NCBI GenBank assembly: GCA_045538175.1
Contig: JAZSQZ010000059.1
Location: 1-6,385 of the forward strand
Source of the DNA: JAZSQZ01 sp045538175
GTDB lineage: Bacteria; Bacillota; Clostridia; Christensenellales; UBA1242
Direction: 5' to 3'
Length of the DNA stretch: 6,385 bases
Below are positions 1 through 5,985 of the stretch, one piece after another. The notes below the pieces were generated by a model. The model was not told the origin of the DNA, did not search any database, and saw only the letters and a program-made list of their open reading frames with translations. The position numbers were made by a program, and so were the translations under genes. Position 1 is the stretch's first letter; every line of letters starts with the position of its first letter.

Positions 1-1707
1 GTAGGTTTTTTTAAAACAGGCGAAAGCCTTGTAGGTCAAGTAGCAAAAAGACAAGCAATCGTAAACCCAGACAAAACAATCACATCAATCAAAAGAGAAA
101 TGGGTTCAGATTACAAGGTAAATATTGATGATAAACAATATTCACCACAAGAAATTTCAGCAATGATTCTTCAAAAATTAAAACAAGATGCAGAAGCTTA
201 TCTTGGACAAAAAGTAACTCAAGCAGTTATTACAGTTCCAGCATACTTTACAGATTCACAAAGACAAGCAACAAAAGACGCTGGTAAAATCGCTGGTCTT
301 GATGTATTAAGAATTATCAACGAACCAACTGCAGCTTCACTTGCATATGGTCTTGATAAAGCAGGGGACGATAAATCACATAAGATTTTAGTTTACGACC
401 TTGGTGGTGGTACATTCGACGTATCTATTCTTGAAATTGGTGATGGCGTTTTCGAAGTTATCGCAACAGCAGGTGACAACCGTTTGGGTGGCGACGACTT
501 TGATGCTAAAATTATCGATTTATTAGTTGCAGAATTTAAACAAAAAGAAGGTATTGACTTATCAAAAGATAAACTTGCAATGCAAAGATTAAAAGAAGCA
601 GCAGAAAAAGCAAAAATTGACCTTTCAGCTGCAACAAGAACAACAATCAACCTTCCATTTATCACAGCAGATGCAACAGGTCCAAAGCACTTAGAATATG
701 ACCTTACACGTGCAAAATTTGATAGCATCACAGAAGACTTAGTTGCAAGAACAAGAGTTGCTGTTGAAAAAACAATTAAAGACAGTAAACTTTCATTATC
801 AGATATCGACAAGGTTATCCTTGTTGGTGGTTCAACACGTATCCCAGCAGTTGTTAACGAAGTTAAAAAGATTACAGGTAAAGAACCATTCAAAGGTATC
901 AACCCAGACGAATGCGTTGCACTTGGTGCAGCAATTCAAGCAGGTGTTCTTGCTGGAGAAGTTAAAGACGTATTATTACTTGACGTAACACCACTTTCAC
1001 TTGGTATCGAAACAATGGGTGGAATCTTTACAAAACTTATCGAAAGAAACACAACAATCCCTACAAAGAAATCACAAATTTTCTCAACAGCAACAGACAA
1101 TCAACCAGGTGTTGATATTCACGTATTGCAAGGTGAAAGAGAATTTGCTTCAGGTAACAAAACTCTTGGAAGATTTAGTTTGGTTGATATTCCACCAGCA
1201 CCAAGAGGCGTTCCACAAATCGAAGTTACATTTGATATCGACGCAAACGGTATTGTACACGTATCAGCAAAAGATTTAGGAACAAACAAAGAACAAAGTA
1301 TCACAATTACAGCTTCATCAAACTTAAGCGAAAAAGATATCGACAATGCTATCAAAGAAGCAGAGAAGTTTGCTGAAGAAGACAAAAAGAAAAAAGAATT
1401 GTTCGAAACAAAGAACAATGCAGAAAATGTTATCAACTCACTTGAAAAAATGATGAAAGAAAGCAACGATAAGATTACTGACGAAGATAAAGCAGCATTA
1501 CAAGAAGCAATCGATAAATGCAAAAAAGACATCGAAACTGAAGATGTAGAACAAATTAGAAAAGCATTAGAAGAATTGTCTTCAAGTTCAAGTGGAATTA
1601 TTTCAAAATTATATGCACAAGCAGCAAGCGAAGCAAAAAATGAAGAAGCAGCTGCAGGAAACGACGATGTTATCATCGAAGACAAAGACGATAAGGATAA
1701 CAAGTAA
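1..1707 (+). CDS. dnaK: Chaperone protein DnaK (Hsp70), 5' end cut by window edge
   Basis: ATP-dependent cytosolic Hsp70 chaperone that binds exposed hydrophobic segments and works with DnaJ and GrpE. The reading frame is open from base 1, so the first in-frame ATG (base 100) is internal; 568 codons are visible and about 40 N-terminal residues, including the first phosphate-binding motif, lie outside the window. Visible landmarks in order: VGQVAKRQA near the left edge, NEPTAASLAYGL, the phosphate-2 motif DLGGGTFDVS, the adenosine-binding motif ILVGGSTRIPAV, the interdomain linker DVLLLDVTPLSL, a beta substrate-binding domain with the GIETMGG segment, then a charged helical lid and an acidic tail ending DDKDNK. 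The sequence passes from KREMGSDYKV straight to SPQEISAMIL, without the extra N-terminal-domain segment of proteobacterial DnaK; this is the Gram-positive form. dnaJ follows after 20 bases, so the two are surely co-transcribed. Any CIRCE/HrcA control would lie upstream, out of view. Confidence 0.98.
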   Translation, partial: VGFFKTGESLVGQVAKRQAIVNPDKTITSIKREMGSDYKVNIDDKQYSPQEISAMILQKLKQDAEAYLGQKVTQAVITVPAYFTDSQRQATKDAGKIAGLDVLRIINEPTAASLAYGLDKAGDDKSHKILVYDLGGGTFDVSILEIGDGVFEVIATAGDNRLGGDDFDAKIIDLLVAEFKQKEGIDLSKDKLAMQRLKEAAEKAKIDLSAATRTTINLPFITADATGPKHLEYDLTRAKFDSITEDLVARTRVAVEKTIKDSKLSLSDIDKVILVGGSTRIPAVVNEVKKITGKEPFKGINPDECVALGAAIQAGVLAGEVKDVLLLDVTPLSLGIETMGGIFTKLIERNTTIPTKKSQIFSTATDNQPGVDIHVLQGEREFASGNKTLGRFSLVDIPPAPRGVPQIEVTFDIDANGIVHVSAKDLGTNKEQSITITASSNLSEKDIDNAIKEAEKFAEEDKKKKELFETKNNAENVINSLEKMMKESNDKITDEDKAALQEAIDKCKKDIETEDVEQIRKALEELSSSSSGIISKLYAQAASEAKNEEAAAGNDDVIIEDKDDKDNK

Positions 1708-1713
1708 TTTTTT

Positions 1714-1718
1714 AGGAG
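1714..1718 (+). promoter_or_regulatory. Ribosome binding site of dnaJ
   Basis: AGGAG lies 9 bases before the dnaJ ATG, in the short gap after the dnaK stop. It fixes the start at 1728 and gives dnaJ its own translation initiation within the dnaK-dnaJ transcript. Confidence 0.85.
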
Positions 1719-1727
1719 TGCAAAATA

Positions 1728-2879
1728 ATGGCAGAAAGAAATTATTATGACATTCTAGGAGTATCTAAAACAGCTTCTGCCGACGAGATAAAAACAGCTT
1801 ATAGGAAGTTAGCAAAACAATATCACCCAGATCTTCATCCAAACGATGAAGAATGTGCAAAGAAATTTAAAGAAGTCGCCGAAGCATATGAAGTTTTAAG
1901 CGACCCACAAAAGAAATCAAATTATGATCAATTTGGAAGTGCAACCAACAACCCTAACGACTTCTTTGGAAGAGGTGGTTCAGGGTTTGGTGGTGCAAAC
2001 TTTGGAAATGGTTCATTTAGTGGTTTTGAAGATATCTTTAATATTTTCTCTTCCTTCGGTGGTGGTGGCAGGGCAGACTCTGCACACGCACAAATTCCGG
2101 GCGATGATATTGAAATAAGTTTAGATTTATCTTTTGAAGAAGCAGTTTTTGGATGTGAAAAAACAGTAAAAATAACAAAAACAGAAAAATGTTCTTCTTG
2201 TCGTGGTACAGGCGCAAAAAATGGTACAGCATATGAAACTTGTTCTGAATGTCACGGAAGTGGTAAAGTAAGATATGCCCAAGACACAATCTTTGGCAGA
2301 GTTGTAAATGTTGGCCCTTGTAAAAAGTGTAACGGCACAGGTAAAATCACAAAAGAAAAATGCCCAGACTGTAAGGGTAGTGGAAACAAAAAGATTGCAA
2401 AAGATGTTACAATCAAAATTCCAGCAGGTATCGACAATAATCAAGTTATTACAATGCGTGGTCAAGGTAATGCTTCAACAAAAAATGGACCTGCAGGCGA
2501 TTTAGTTATAGACATAACTGTTGCAAAACACGACTTGCTTGTAAGAGACGGTTTTGATTTGTTACTTGATTTGCCAATTCCTTTTACAACAGCATATCTT
2601 GGTGGCACTGTAAAAGTTCCAACAACAAAAGGTGTGTACGAACTTACAATCCCACAACTAACACAACCAAACACAGTGTTTAGATTAAAGGGTAAAGGCA
2701 TCAAACACTTAAACCGTGAAGCTTATGGCGATATAATCGTCACAGCAAGGGTTGAAATGCCAAAACAAGTTGGCAAGAAAGAAAAAGAAATGATGCTAAA
2801 AATAGAAGAAGAAATTTCACAAAATAGTTATCAAAAGAATAAAACCTATCTTGATAAAATGAAAAAATATGATAAATAG
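1728..2879 (+). CDS. dnaJ: Class I (type A) co-chaperone DnaJ (Hsp40)
   Basis: Delivers unfolded clients to DnaK and stimulates its ATPase. The 383 residues match the usual length of class I DnaJ. Domains: J domain at residues 1-70 with the HPD tripeptide at 33-35; a Gly/Phe-rich linker at about 78-117; a zinc-binding region with four CxxCxGxG repeats at C155/C158, C172/C175, C198/C201 and C212/C215 (CSSCRGTG, CSECHGSG, CKKCNGTG, CPDCKGSG); then the two C-terminal beta-sandwich client-binding domains and a Lys/Glu-rich dimerisation tail. All zinc ligands are intact. The ATG at 1728 follows a good Shine-Dalgarno site and gives the canonical N-terminus MAERNYYDILGV. The gene ends in TAG just before a strong terminator, so it is the last gene of the dnaK unit here. 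The protein contains no tryptophan. Confidence 0.98.
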   Translation: MAERNYYDILGVSKTASADEIKTAYRKLAKQYHPDLHPNDEECAKKFKEVAEAYEVLSDPQKKSNYDQFGSATNNPNDFFGRGGSGFGGANFGNGSFSGFEDIFNIFSSFGGGGRADSAHAQIPGDDIEISLDLSFEEAVFGCEKTVKITKTEKCSSCRGTGAKNGTAYETCSECHGSGKVRYAQDTIFGRVVNVGPCKKCNGTGKITKEKCPDCKGSGNKKIAKDVTIKIPAGIDNNQVITMRGQGNASTKNGPAGDLVIDITVAKHDLLVRDGFDLLLDLPIPFTTAYLGGTVKVPTTKGVYELTIPQLTQPNTVFRLKGKGIKHLNREAYGDIIVTARVEMPKQVGKKEKEMMLKIEEEISQNSYQKNKTYLDKMKKYDK

Positions 2880-2882
2880 ATT

Positions 2883-2917
2883 AAAAAAATATCAACTTTA
2901 AAGGTTGATATTTTTTT
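2883..2917 (+). terminator. Intrinsic terminator after dnaJ
   Basis: Starting four bases after the dnaJ stop, ATATCAAC pairs with GTTGATAT across the 7-base loop TTTAAAG. The stem is flanked by a run of A and a run of seven T, which can extend the pairing to 14 base pairs. The T-tract on the + strand closes the dnaK-dnaJ unit. The mirror-image A-run would also allow it to work on the other strand, but no gene points at it from there. Confidence 0.9.
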
Positions 2918-2936
2918 GTTTTGTTGTTAAATCGTA

Positions 2937-2964
2937 TTGAAAAAAGAAGATTGTGTGGTATAAT
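2937..2964 (+). promoter_or_regulatory. Sigma-A-type promoter of rsmE-mtaB (extended -10)
   Basis: TTGAAA at 2937-2942, a 16-base spacer, and a perfect TATAAT at 2959-2964 preceded by TG at 2956-2957 (extended -10). It sits directly after the dnaJ terminator, so rsmE and mtaB form a separate transcription unit. The expected start site, about 7 bases past the -10, coincides with the A of the rsmE ATG at 2971. Confidence 0.85.
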
Positions 2965-2970
2965 CGCAGT

Positions 2971-3687
2971 ATGGAAAAAAGATTTTTTATAAATAAAGAA
3001 GATATATATCAAAATAAAATAACAATCAAAGGTGAAGAATTTTTGCACCTTTATAAAGTTATGCGTATGAGAGTAGGGGATATCATTGAATGTTTTTATG
3101 ACGGTAGCGAAATTTACTCTTGTGAAATTTCAAAAATAGAAAAAACTTTTGCAGAAGCAACTGTTATAGAATCTTATCCTTGTGTTGCAAATCCTAAAAA
3201 ACAAGTTACACTTTTTCAAGCATTGCCCAAACTTGACAAACTTGAAATGGTTGCACAAAAAGTTTGTGAGTTAGGTGTGTCAAAAATCGTGCCTTTTGAG
3301 TCAAGATTTACGGTTGCTAAACCAAATCAAAACAAGATAGAAAGACTTGAAAAAATCTCAATATCTGCTTGTAAGCAGTGTGGTAGGACGGCTCTTCTGG
3401 CCCTAGAAAACACAATTACATTTAAACAACTATTATTAAGTTTAAAAGAGTTTGACCAAGTTATCCTTGCAAATGAAACCGAAAACACAAATGCTTTAAA
3501 TGAAATTAAGGGTGATAAAGTCGCAATCATTGTTGGCTCTGAAGGTGGTTTTGCAAAAGAAGAAATCGACGAACTTGTAAACGCAGGTGCAATATCAGTT
3601 ACACTCGGAAAAAGAATTTTAAGAACAGAAACTGCAAGCGTTGTTTTATCAGCCCTAGTTTTAGATAGATTGGGGGAACTTAAATGA
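2971..3687 (+). CDS. rsmE: 16S rRNA (uracil(1498)-N(3))-methyltransferase RsmE
   Basis: SAM-dependent SPOUT-family methyltransferase that makes m3U at position 1498 of 16S rRNA in the 30S decoding region. The 238 residues match the family length of about 240-250. An N-terminal PUA-like RNA-binding domain (about 1-70) precedes the SPOUT domain, whose knot carries IIVGSEGGF (GSEGG at 189-193, a variant of the usual GPEGG) and LGKRILRTETA (212-222), the SAM-binding signature. I chose the ATG at 2971 over an in-frame GTG at 2953, because that extension runs through the -10 box and because MEKRFFINKED is a typical RsmE N-terminus. No Shine-Dalgarno site lies just upstream, consistent with a leaderless message. 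The TGA stop overlaps the mtaB ATG. In many Firmicutes rsmE follows prmA; prmA is missing here. Confidence 0.95.
   Translation: MEKRFFINKEDIYQNKITIKGEEFLHLYKVMRMRVGDIIECFYDGSEIYSCEISKIEKTFAEATVIESYPCVANPKKQVTLFQALPKLDKLEMVAQKVCELGVSKIVPFESRFTVAKPNQNKIERLEKISISACKQCGRTALLALENTITFKQLLLSLKEFDQVILANETENTNALNEIKGDKVAIIVGSEGGFAKEEIDELVNAGAISVTLGKRILRTETASVVLSALVLDRLGELK
3672..3678 (+). promoter_or_regulatory. Ribosome binding site of mtaB inside rsmE
   Basis: GGGGGAA ends 5 bases before the mtaB ATG, within the last codons of rsmE. With the ATGA stop/start overlap it suggests translational coupling, with mtaB also able to initiate on its own. Confidence 0.75.
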
Positions 3688-4775
3688 AAGTTTGTTTATT
3701 AAATTTAGGTTGCAAAGTCAATCAATACGAAATTGATGCAATTTTAAACTCGTTGTCAAAAAAGTACACAACAACAACCGAACTTGAATTTGCTGATATT
3801 TATATTGTAAATACCTGTGCAGTAACTAGTGAAGCAGAAAAAAAGAGTAGACAATATGTTTCAAAAATAAAATCAATAAATGAGAATGCAAAAATAATAA
3901 TTTGTGGTTGTGCTTCTCAAAACAATGCAGAGCAATTTTTAGAAAAAGAAAATGTAACTTTGGTTTTGGGTACTGCAAGAAAAGGTGAGATTGTTGACCT
4001 TATCGAAAAGGAAAGTGGAAACCTTGTTTGTGATATCCCATTAACTTATGAAGACAATATGTTTTCAACAAATGTTAGAACTCGTGCATATCTTAAAATT
4101 CAAGATGGTTGCAATAATTTTTGCTCATATTGTTTAATACCTTATGTAAGGGGAAGAAGTAGGTCAAGAAACTTAAGTAGCATAATAACCGAAGCACAAG
4201 AGTTGTCAAAAACCGCAAACGAAATTGTTGTTACGGGGATAAATATATCTGATTATAAAATTGATGGTAAATTAGCCCTTCCTAAACTTATGGAAAGTTT
4301 AAGTGAAATCAATTCCAGAATAAGAATAGGGTCGCTTGAAGTAAATGTAATTACAGACGAACTTTTAAGCGTTTTAAGCAAAATGAAAAACTTTTGTCCG
4401 CAATTCCATTTGTCACTTCAAAGTGGAAGCAATGCAGTTTTAAAGAAAATGAATAGGCACTATACAAGAGAAGAGTATCTAAAAAAAGTTGAACTTATTA
4501 GAAAGTATTTTGTAAACCCTGCAATCACAACAGATATCATCGTAGGTTTCCCAACCGAAACTGAAGAAGATTTTTGCGATACAATTGATTTGATTGAAAA
4601 GGTAAGATTTTCTCAAATTCATTACTTTGCTTATTCTTCTCGTACAGGCACTGTTGCATCTAAAATGCCACAGATAAATGGTAATATAATTAAAGAAAGA
4701 GAAAAGAAATTAAAAGTCGTTGCCGATAAAATAAGAAACGATTATCTTAATCTTTTTATAGATAAAACTTTATAA
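3684..4775 (+). CDS. mtaB: tRNA t6A37 methylthiotransferase MtaB, C-terminally truncated by in-frame TAA
   Basis: Radical-SAM enzyme that converts t6A37 to ms2t6A37 in tRNAs reading ANN codons, using two [4Fe-4S] clusters. The N-terminal methylthiotransferase domain (about 1-115) has its three cluster ligands at C10 (LGCKVNQYE), C45 (NTCAVT) and C76 (GCASQ). The radical-SAM CxxxCxxC is C143-C147-C150 within DGCNNFCSYC, followed by LIPYVRGRSRS, and the barrel continues through IIVGFPTETEEDF. LGCKVNQYE and the length favour MtaB over MiaB or RimO. The frame stops at TAA after 363 codons, short of the roughly 410-450 usual for the family, and the missing TRAM domain is encoded in the same frame directly after the stop. 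The catalytic core is intact, so a shortened enzyme could retain some activity, but tRNA binding may be weakened. The start overlaps the rsmE stop and has a good Shine-Dalgarno site. Confidence 0.93.
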   Translation: MKVCLLNLGCKVNQYEIDAILNSLSKKYTTTTELEFADIYIVNTCAVTSEAEKKSRQYVSKIKSINENAKIIICGCASQNNAEQFLEKENVTLVLGTARKGEIVDLIEKESGNLVCDIPLTYEDNMFSTNVRTRAYLKIQDGCNNFCSYCLIPYVRGRSRSRNLSSIITEAQELSKTANEIVVTGINISDYKIDGKLALPKLMESLSEINSRIRIGSLEVNVITDELLSVLSKMKNFCPQFHLSLQSGSNAVLKKMNRHYTREEYLKKVELIRKYFVNPAITTDIIVGFPTETEEDFCDTIDLIEKVRFSQIHYFAYSSRTGTVASKMPQINGNIIKEREKKLKVVADKIRNDYLNLFIDKTL

Positions 4776-4928
4776 GTTTTGATTGAAGAAAAGGCAGAAT
4801 CTGGTCTTTACACCGGTTTTAGCGATAACTACTTAAGGTGTTATACAGAAGGAAATGATAACCTTATAGGTAAGATTTTAACCCTAAAAGTAAAGTCGAT
4901 TTATCTTGACGGCTTTATGTGTGAATGA
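4776..4928 (+). pseudogene. Detached TRAM domain of mtaB, in frame after a premature TAA
   Basis: Translating on in the mtaB frame past the TAA at 4773-4775 gives 50 codons up to a TGA at 4926-4928. The segment begins VLIEEKAESGLYTGFSDNY and continues through LIGKILTLKV to DGFMCE. This pattern (VL.EE, a short variable piece, G.(S/T)DNY, then (L/V).GKI...V) is the C-terminal RNA-binding TRAM domain of MtaB/MiaB-type enzymes. One base change at the TAA (for example from CAA, GAA or AAA) would restore a full-length protein of about 414 residues. The piece has no start codon or ribosome binding site of its own, so I read it as the cut-off end of mtaB: a nonsense mutation, a sequence error, or a site of readthrough. 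Confidence 0.8.
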
Positions 4929-5009
4929 AAAATTAAGAGAAAGTATCCGGGTTGGAATAAACCAGAAAATAAAGAACACCCAGAAGAGTTTGTAGACGAA
5001 AACAAATAG
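4929..5009 (+). other. Open tail in the mtaB frame after the TGA, no supported gene
   Basis: After the TGA that ends the TRAM segment, the same frame stays open for 26 codons until a TAG at 5007-5009. The product would be very hydrophilic (it contains KYPGWNKPENKEH and ends FVDENK). It has no ATG/GTG/TTG start with a ribosome binding site and resembles no domain I recognise. It may be a former C-terminal extension of mtaB or simply A-rich intergenic DNA. No terminator is visible between mtaB and the rpsU promoter, so mtaB transcripts may run into rpsU. Confidence 0.35.
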
Positions 5010-5036
5010 TTTCAAAGTTTAATTTTCAAAAAGTAG

Positions 5037-5064
5037 TTGACAAAATCGCATAAAAGGGTATAAT
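5037..5064 (+). promoter_or_regulatory. Consensus sigma-A-type promoter of rpsU
   Basis: A perfect TTGACA at 5037-5042 and a perfect TATAAT at 5059-5064 are separated by 16 bases. Transcription should start near 5071, giving a leader of about 30 bases. It is the strongest promoter in the window, as expected for a ribosomal protein gene needed in large amounts and independently of mtaB. Confidence 0.9.
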
Positions 5065-5082
5065 TAGTCATAGTTTGTTCCA

Positions 5083-5092
5083 AAGGGGGTGA
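5083..5092 (+). promoter_or_regulatory. Strong ribosome binding site of rpsU
   Basis: AAGGGGGTGA is close to the full complement of the 16S rRNA 3' end (AAGGAGGTGA, one difference) and lies 7 bases before the ATG at 5100. It supports the start of this short gene. Confidence 0.85.
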
Positions 5093-5099
5093 ATTCAGT

Positions 5100-5276
5100 A
5101 TGTCAACAGTTAGAGTTGGAGAAAACGAAAGTCTTGAAAGCGCATTAAAGAGATTTAAAAGAAAATGCCAAAAAGACGGTATCATCGGCGATTTAAGAAA
5201 GAAGGAAGCATACGAAAAACCTTCTGTAAGGAGAAAGAAAAAAGAAATCGCAGCAAGAAAGAGATTACATAAGTAA
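5100..5276 (+). CDS. rpsU: Small ribosomal subunit protein bS21
   Basis: Component of the 30S subunit, located near the 3' end of 16S rRNA and the anti-Shine-Dalgarno region, where it supports mRNA binding and initiation. The 58 residues, from MSTVRVGENESLESALKRFK to ARKRLHK, match the usual 57-58 residue Firmicutes form. The conserved KRFKRKC segment and the basic YEKPSVRRKKKE stretch are present, and the tail is strongly Arg/Lys-rich. It has its own consensus promoter, a near-perfect ribosome binding site and an immediate terminator, so it can be made as a monocistronic message. It follows rsmE and mtaB as in Bacillus, but yqeY, often next in Firmicutes, is not here; a convergent tRNA cluster follows instead. 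Confidence 0.97.
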   Translation: MSTVRVGENESLESALKRFKRKCQKDGIIGDLRKKEAYEKPSVRRKKKEIAARKRLHK

Positions 5277-5282
5277 AATCTT

Positions 5283-5318
5283 AAAAACCACTTGAATTTC
5301 AAGTGGTTTTTTGTTTTT
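5283..5318 (+). terminator. Intrinsic terminator after rpsU
   Basis: Seven bases after the rpsU stop, AACCACTTG pairs with CAAGTGGTT over a 5-base AT loop; flanking A/T bases extend the stem. A T-rich tract (interrupted by one G) follows. It ends the rightward transcription in this window. Confidence 0.92.
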
Positions 5319-5492
5319 ATATTGATTTGTTTTTTAAACTTGAAGTTTGAAATGCAAATTATGAAAAAATAATTGTTAAATATGTTTAGATAAATTTTAT
5401 TTGTGATTTAATTGAAAAGGGGAGTATTGATAAGAATATAACCAAATCAAAACAAACAATTTATAATAAACACTAAATAAATAATTTATAAC
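5319..5492. other. AT-rich spacer between convergent units, no gene seen
   Basis: About 170 bases of strongly A/T-rich sequence between the rpsU terminator and the terminator of the leftward tRNA cluster. I see no supported ORF, RNA gene or promoter. There is a small inverted repeat AAACT-TGA-AGTTT near 5337-5349, and the 9-base AATTTATAA appears twice near 5458-5490. Neither is more than expected in DNA of this composition. Confidence 0.6.
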
Positions 5493-5519
5493 AAAAAAAA
5501 CCGAGCGTAAAGCTCGGTT
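5493..5519 (-). terminator. Intrinsic terminator of the tRNA cluster
   Basis: Read on the - strand, AACCGAGC pairs with GCTCGGTT over a short TTTAC loop, and a run of eight T follows. It lies 7 bases past the encoded CCA of tRNA-Tyr, the last gene of the leftward tRNA transcript. Confidence 0.92.
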
Positions 5520-5526
5520 AATTTTA

Positions 5527-5611
5527 TGGTGGGAAGAGATGGATTCGAACCATCGAAGTCGTGGACGACGGATTTACAGTCCGTTGCATTTGACCGCTCT
5601 GCAACCTTCCC
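5527..5611 (-). tRNA. tRNA-Tyr (anticodon GTA), CCA encoded
   Basis: Class II tRNA of 85 bases with a long variable arm, as expected for bacterial tRNA-Tyr. The anticodon GTA is the complement of 5575-5577. The acceptor arm GGGAAGG pairs with TCTTCCC (last pair G.U), followed by discriminator A and encoded CCA. The T loop TTCGAAT is present. It is the last gene of the leftward cluster, immediately before the terminator. Confidence 0.95.
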
Positions 5612-5671
5612 ATATCACTCGTGATATGGTGGGATAACATGAATGATCATATTATTTGGTGGTAATACCAC
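5611..5671 (-). repeat. Three tandem hairpins in the Thr-Tyr tRNA spacer
   Basis: Three inverted repeats fill most of the 67-base spacer. CATATCAC/GTGATATG (5611-5628) starts on the first base of tRNA-Tyr. At 5634-5655 two 9-base arms face each other over 4 bases; as - strand RNA (ATAATATGA with TCATGTTAT) the only non-Watson-Crick pair is U.G, whereas as + strand RNA it would be a C-A mismatch. GTGGT/ACCAC (5659-5671) closes on 3 bases. The G.U pair suggests that the - strand transcript is what folds. Confidence 0.7.
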
Positions 5672-5678
5672 AACTGAT

Positions 5679-5753
5679 TGGAGCTAGTGGTCGGAATCGA
5701 ACCAACGACCGGCTGATTACAAATCAGCTGCTCTACCATTGAGCCACACTAGC
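5679..5753 (-). tRNA. tRNA-Thr (anticodon TGT), CCA encoded
   Basis: 75-base cloverleaf with acceptor GCTAGTG/CACTAGC, D stem GCTC/GAGC, anticodon stem GCTGA/TCAGC around loop TTTGTAA, T arm GTTGG-TTCGATT-CCGAC, discriminator T and encoded CCA. Counting the 7-base loop places TGT at positions 34-36. A shifted reading as GTA (Tyr) fails the loop geometry. Confidence 0.94.
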
Positions 5754-5763
5754 ATAAGGGGTA

Positions 5764-5902
5764 GGGCTATTTAGCCCAAATTTCATTAGATTCTGGATGG
5801 GGATTAGAATCTAAAAGGGGAGGGGACTTTATTTTTACAAATAAAGTCGTGATACATTAAATGGGAAAACATAATGTATCCATACTTATAAACCAAAGTA
5901 TG
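5764..5902 (-). repeat. Five tandem hairpins filling the Phe-Thr tRNA spacer
   Basis: Between tRNA-Phe and tRNA-Thr lie five consecutive perfect inverted repeats: GGGCT/AGCCC (5764-5777), TTAGATTCT/AGAATCTAA (5786-5814), GACTTTATTT/AAATAAAGTC (5825-5848), GATACATTA/TAATGTATC (5851-5880) and CATACTT/AAGTATG (5881-5902). Together they cover about 119 of the 150 spacer bases. Loops are 4, 11, 4, 12 and 8 bases; read on the - strand the third loop is GTAA, a GNRA tetraloop. The arms differ from one hairpin to the next, so these are not copies of one repeat. None carries a T-tract that would make it a clear terminator. Confidence 0.8.
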
Positions 5903-5903
5903 A

Positions 5904-5979
5904 TGGTGCCTTGGGGCGGAATCGAACCACCGACACAGGGATTTTCAGTCCCTTGCTCTACCGACTGAGCTACCAAGGC
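5904..5979 (-). tRNA. tRNA-Phe (anticodon GAA), CCA encoded
   Basis: 76-base cloverleaf with acceptor GCCTTGG/CCAAGGC, D stem GCTC/GAGC, anticodon stem AGGGA/TCCCT around CTGAAAA, T arm GGTGG-TTCGATT-CCGCC, discriminator A and encoded CCA. The anticodon is the complement of 5944-5946. Confidence 0.96.
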
Positions 5980-5985
5980 AAATTT

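Noticed and set aside
393..902. 169-codon ORF on the - strand inside dnaK
   Set aside because: Antisense shadow of dnaK. Long antisense frames in dnaK are a common artefact of its codon pattern, and the product matches no family I know and has no ribosome binding site.
1119..1703. 194-codon ORF on the - strand over the 3' half of dnaK
   Set aside because: Also a codon-bias shadow; its Ser/Phe/Leu-rich product simply mirrors the Glu/Lys/Ala-rich lid of DnaK.
2953..2970. GTG start giving RsmE six extra N-terminal residues
   Set aside because: The extension translates the -10 box and lacks a ribosome binding site; the ATG at 2971 gives the family-typical N-terminus.
4773..4928. Alternative genetic code explaining the stops in mtaB
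   Set aside because: TAA ends dnaK and rpsU, TAG ends dnaJ and TGA ends rsmE at family-typical positions, so all three act as stops here.
5012..5302. 96-codon ORF on the - strand over rpsU
   Set aside because: Antisense to a clear rpsU gene with promoter, ribosome binding site and terminator; the Phe-rich product mirrors the Lys-rich bS21.
5416..5450. Small gene starting at TTG after a GGGGAG motif in the AT-rich spacer
   Set aside because: The frame ends after four codons; there is no coding potential.
5764..5902. CRISPR array or transposon ends
   Set aside because: The inverted repeats differ in sequence, with no regular spacing, no direct repeats and no transposase or cas gene nearby.
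5754..5903. A decayed tRNA gene in the Phe-Thr spacer
   Set aside because: No T-loop (GTTCGA-like), anticodon arm or acceptor match is present on either strand; only unrelated hairpins are seen.
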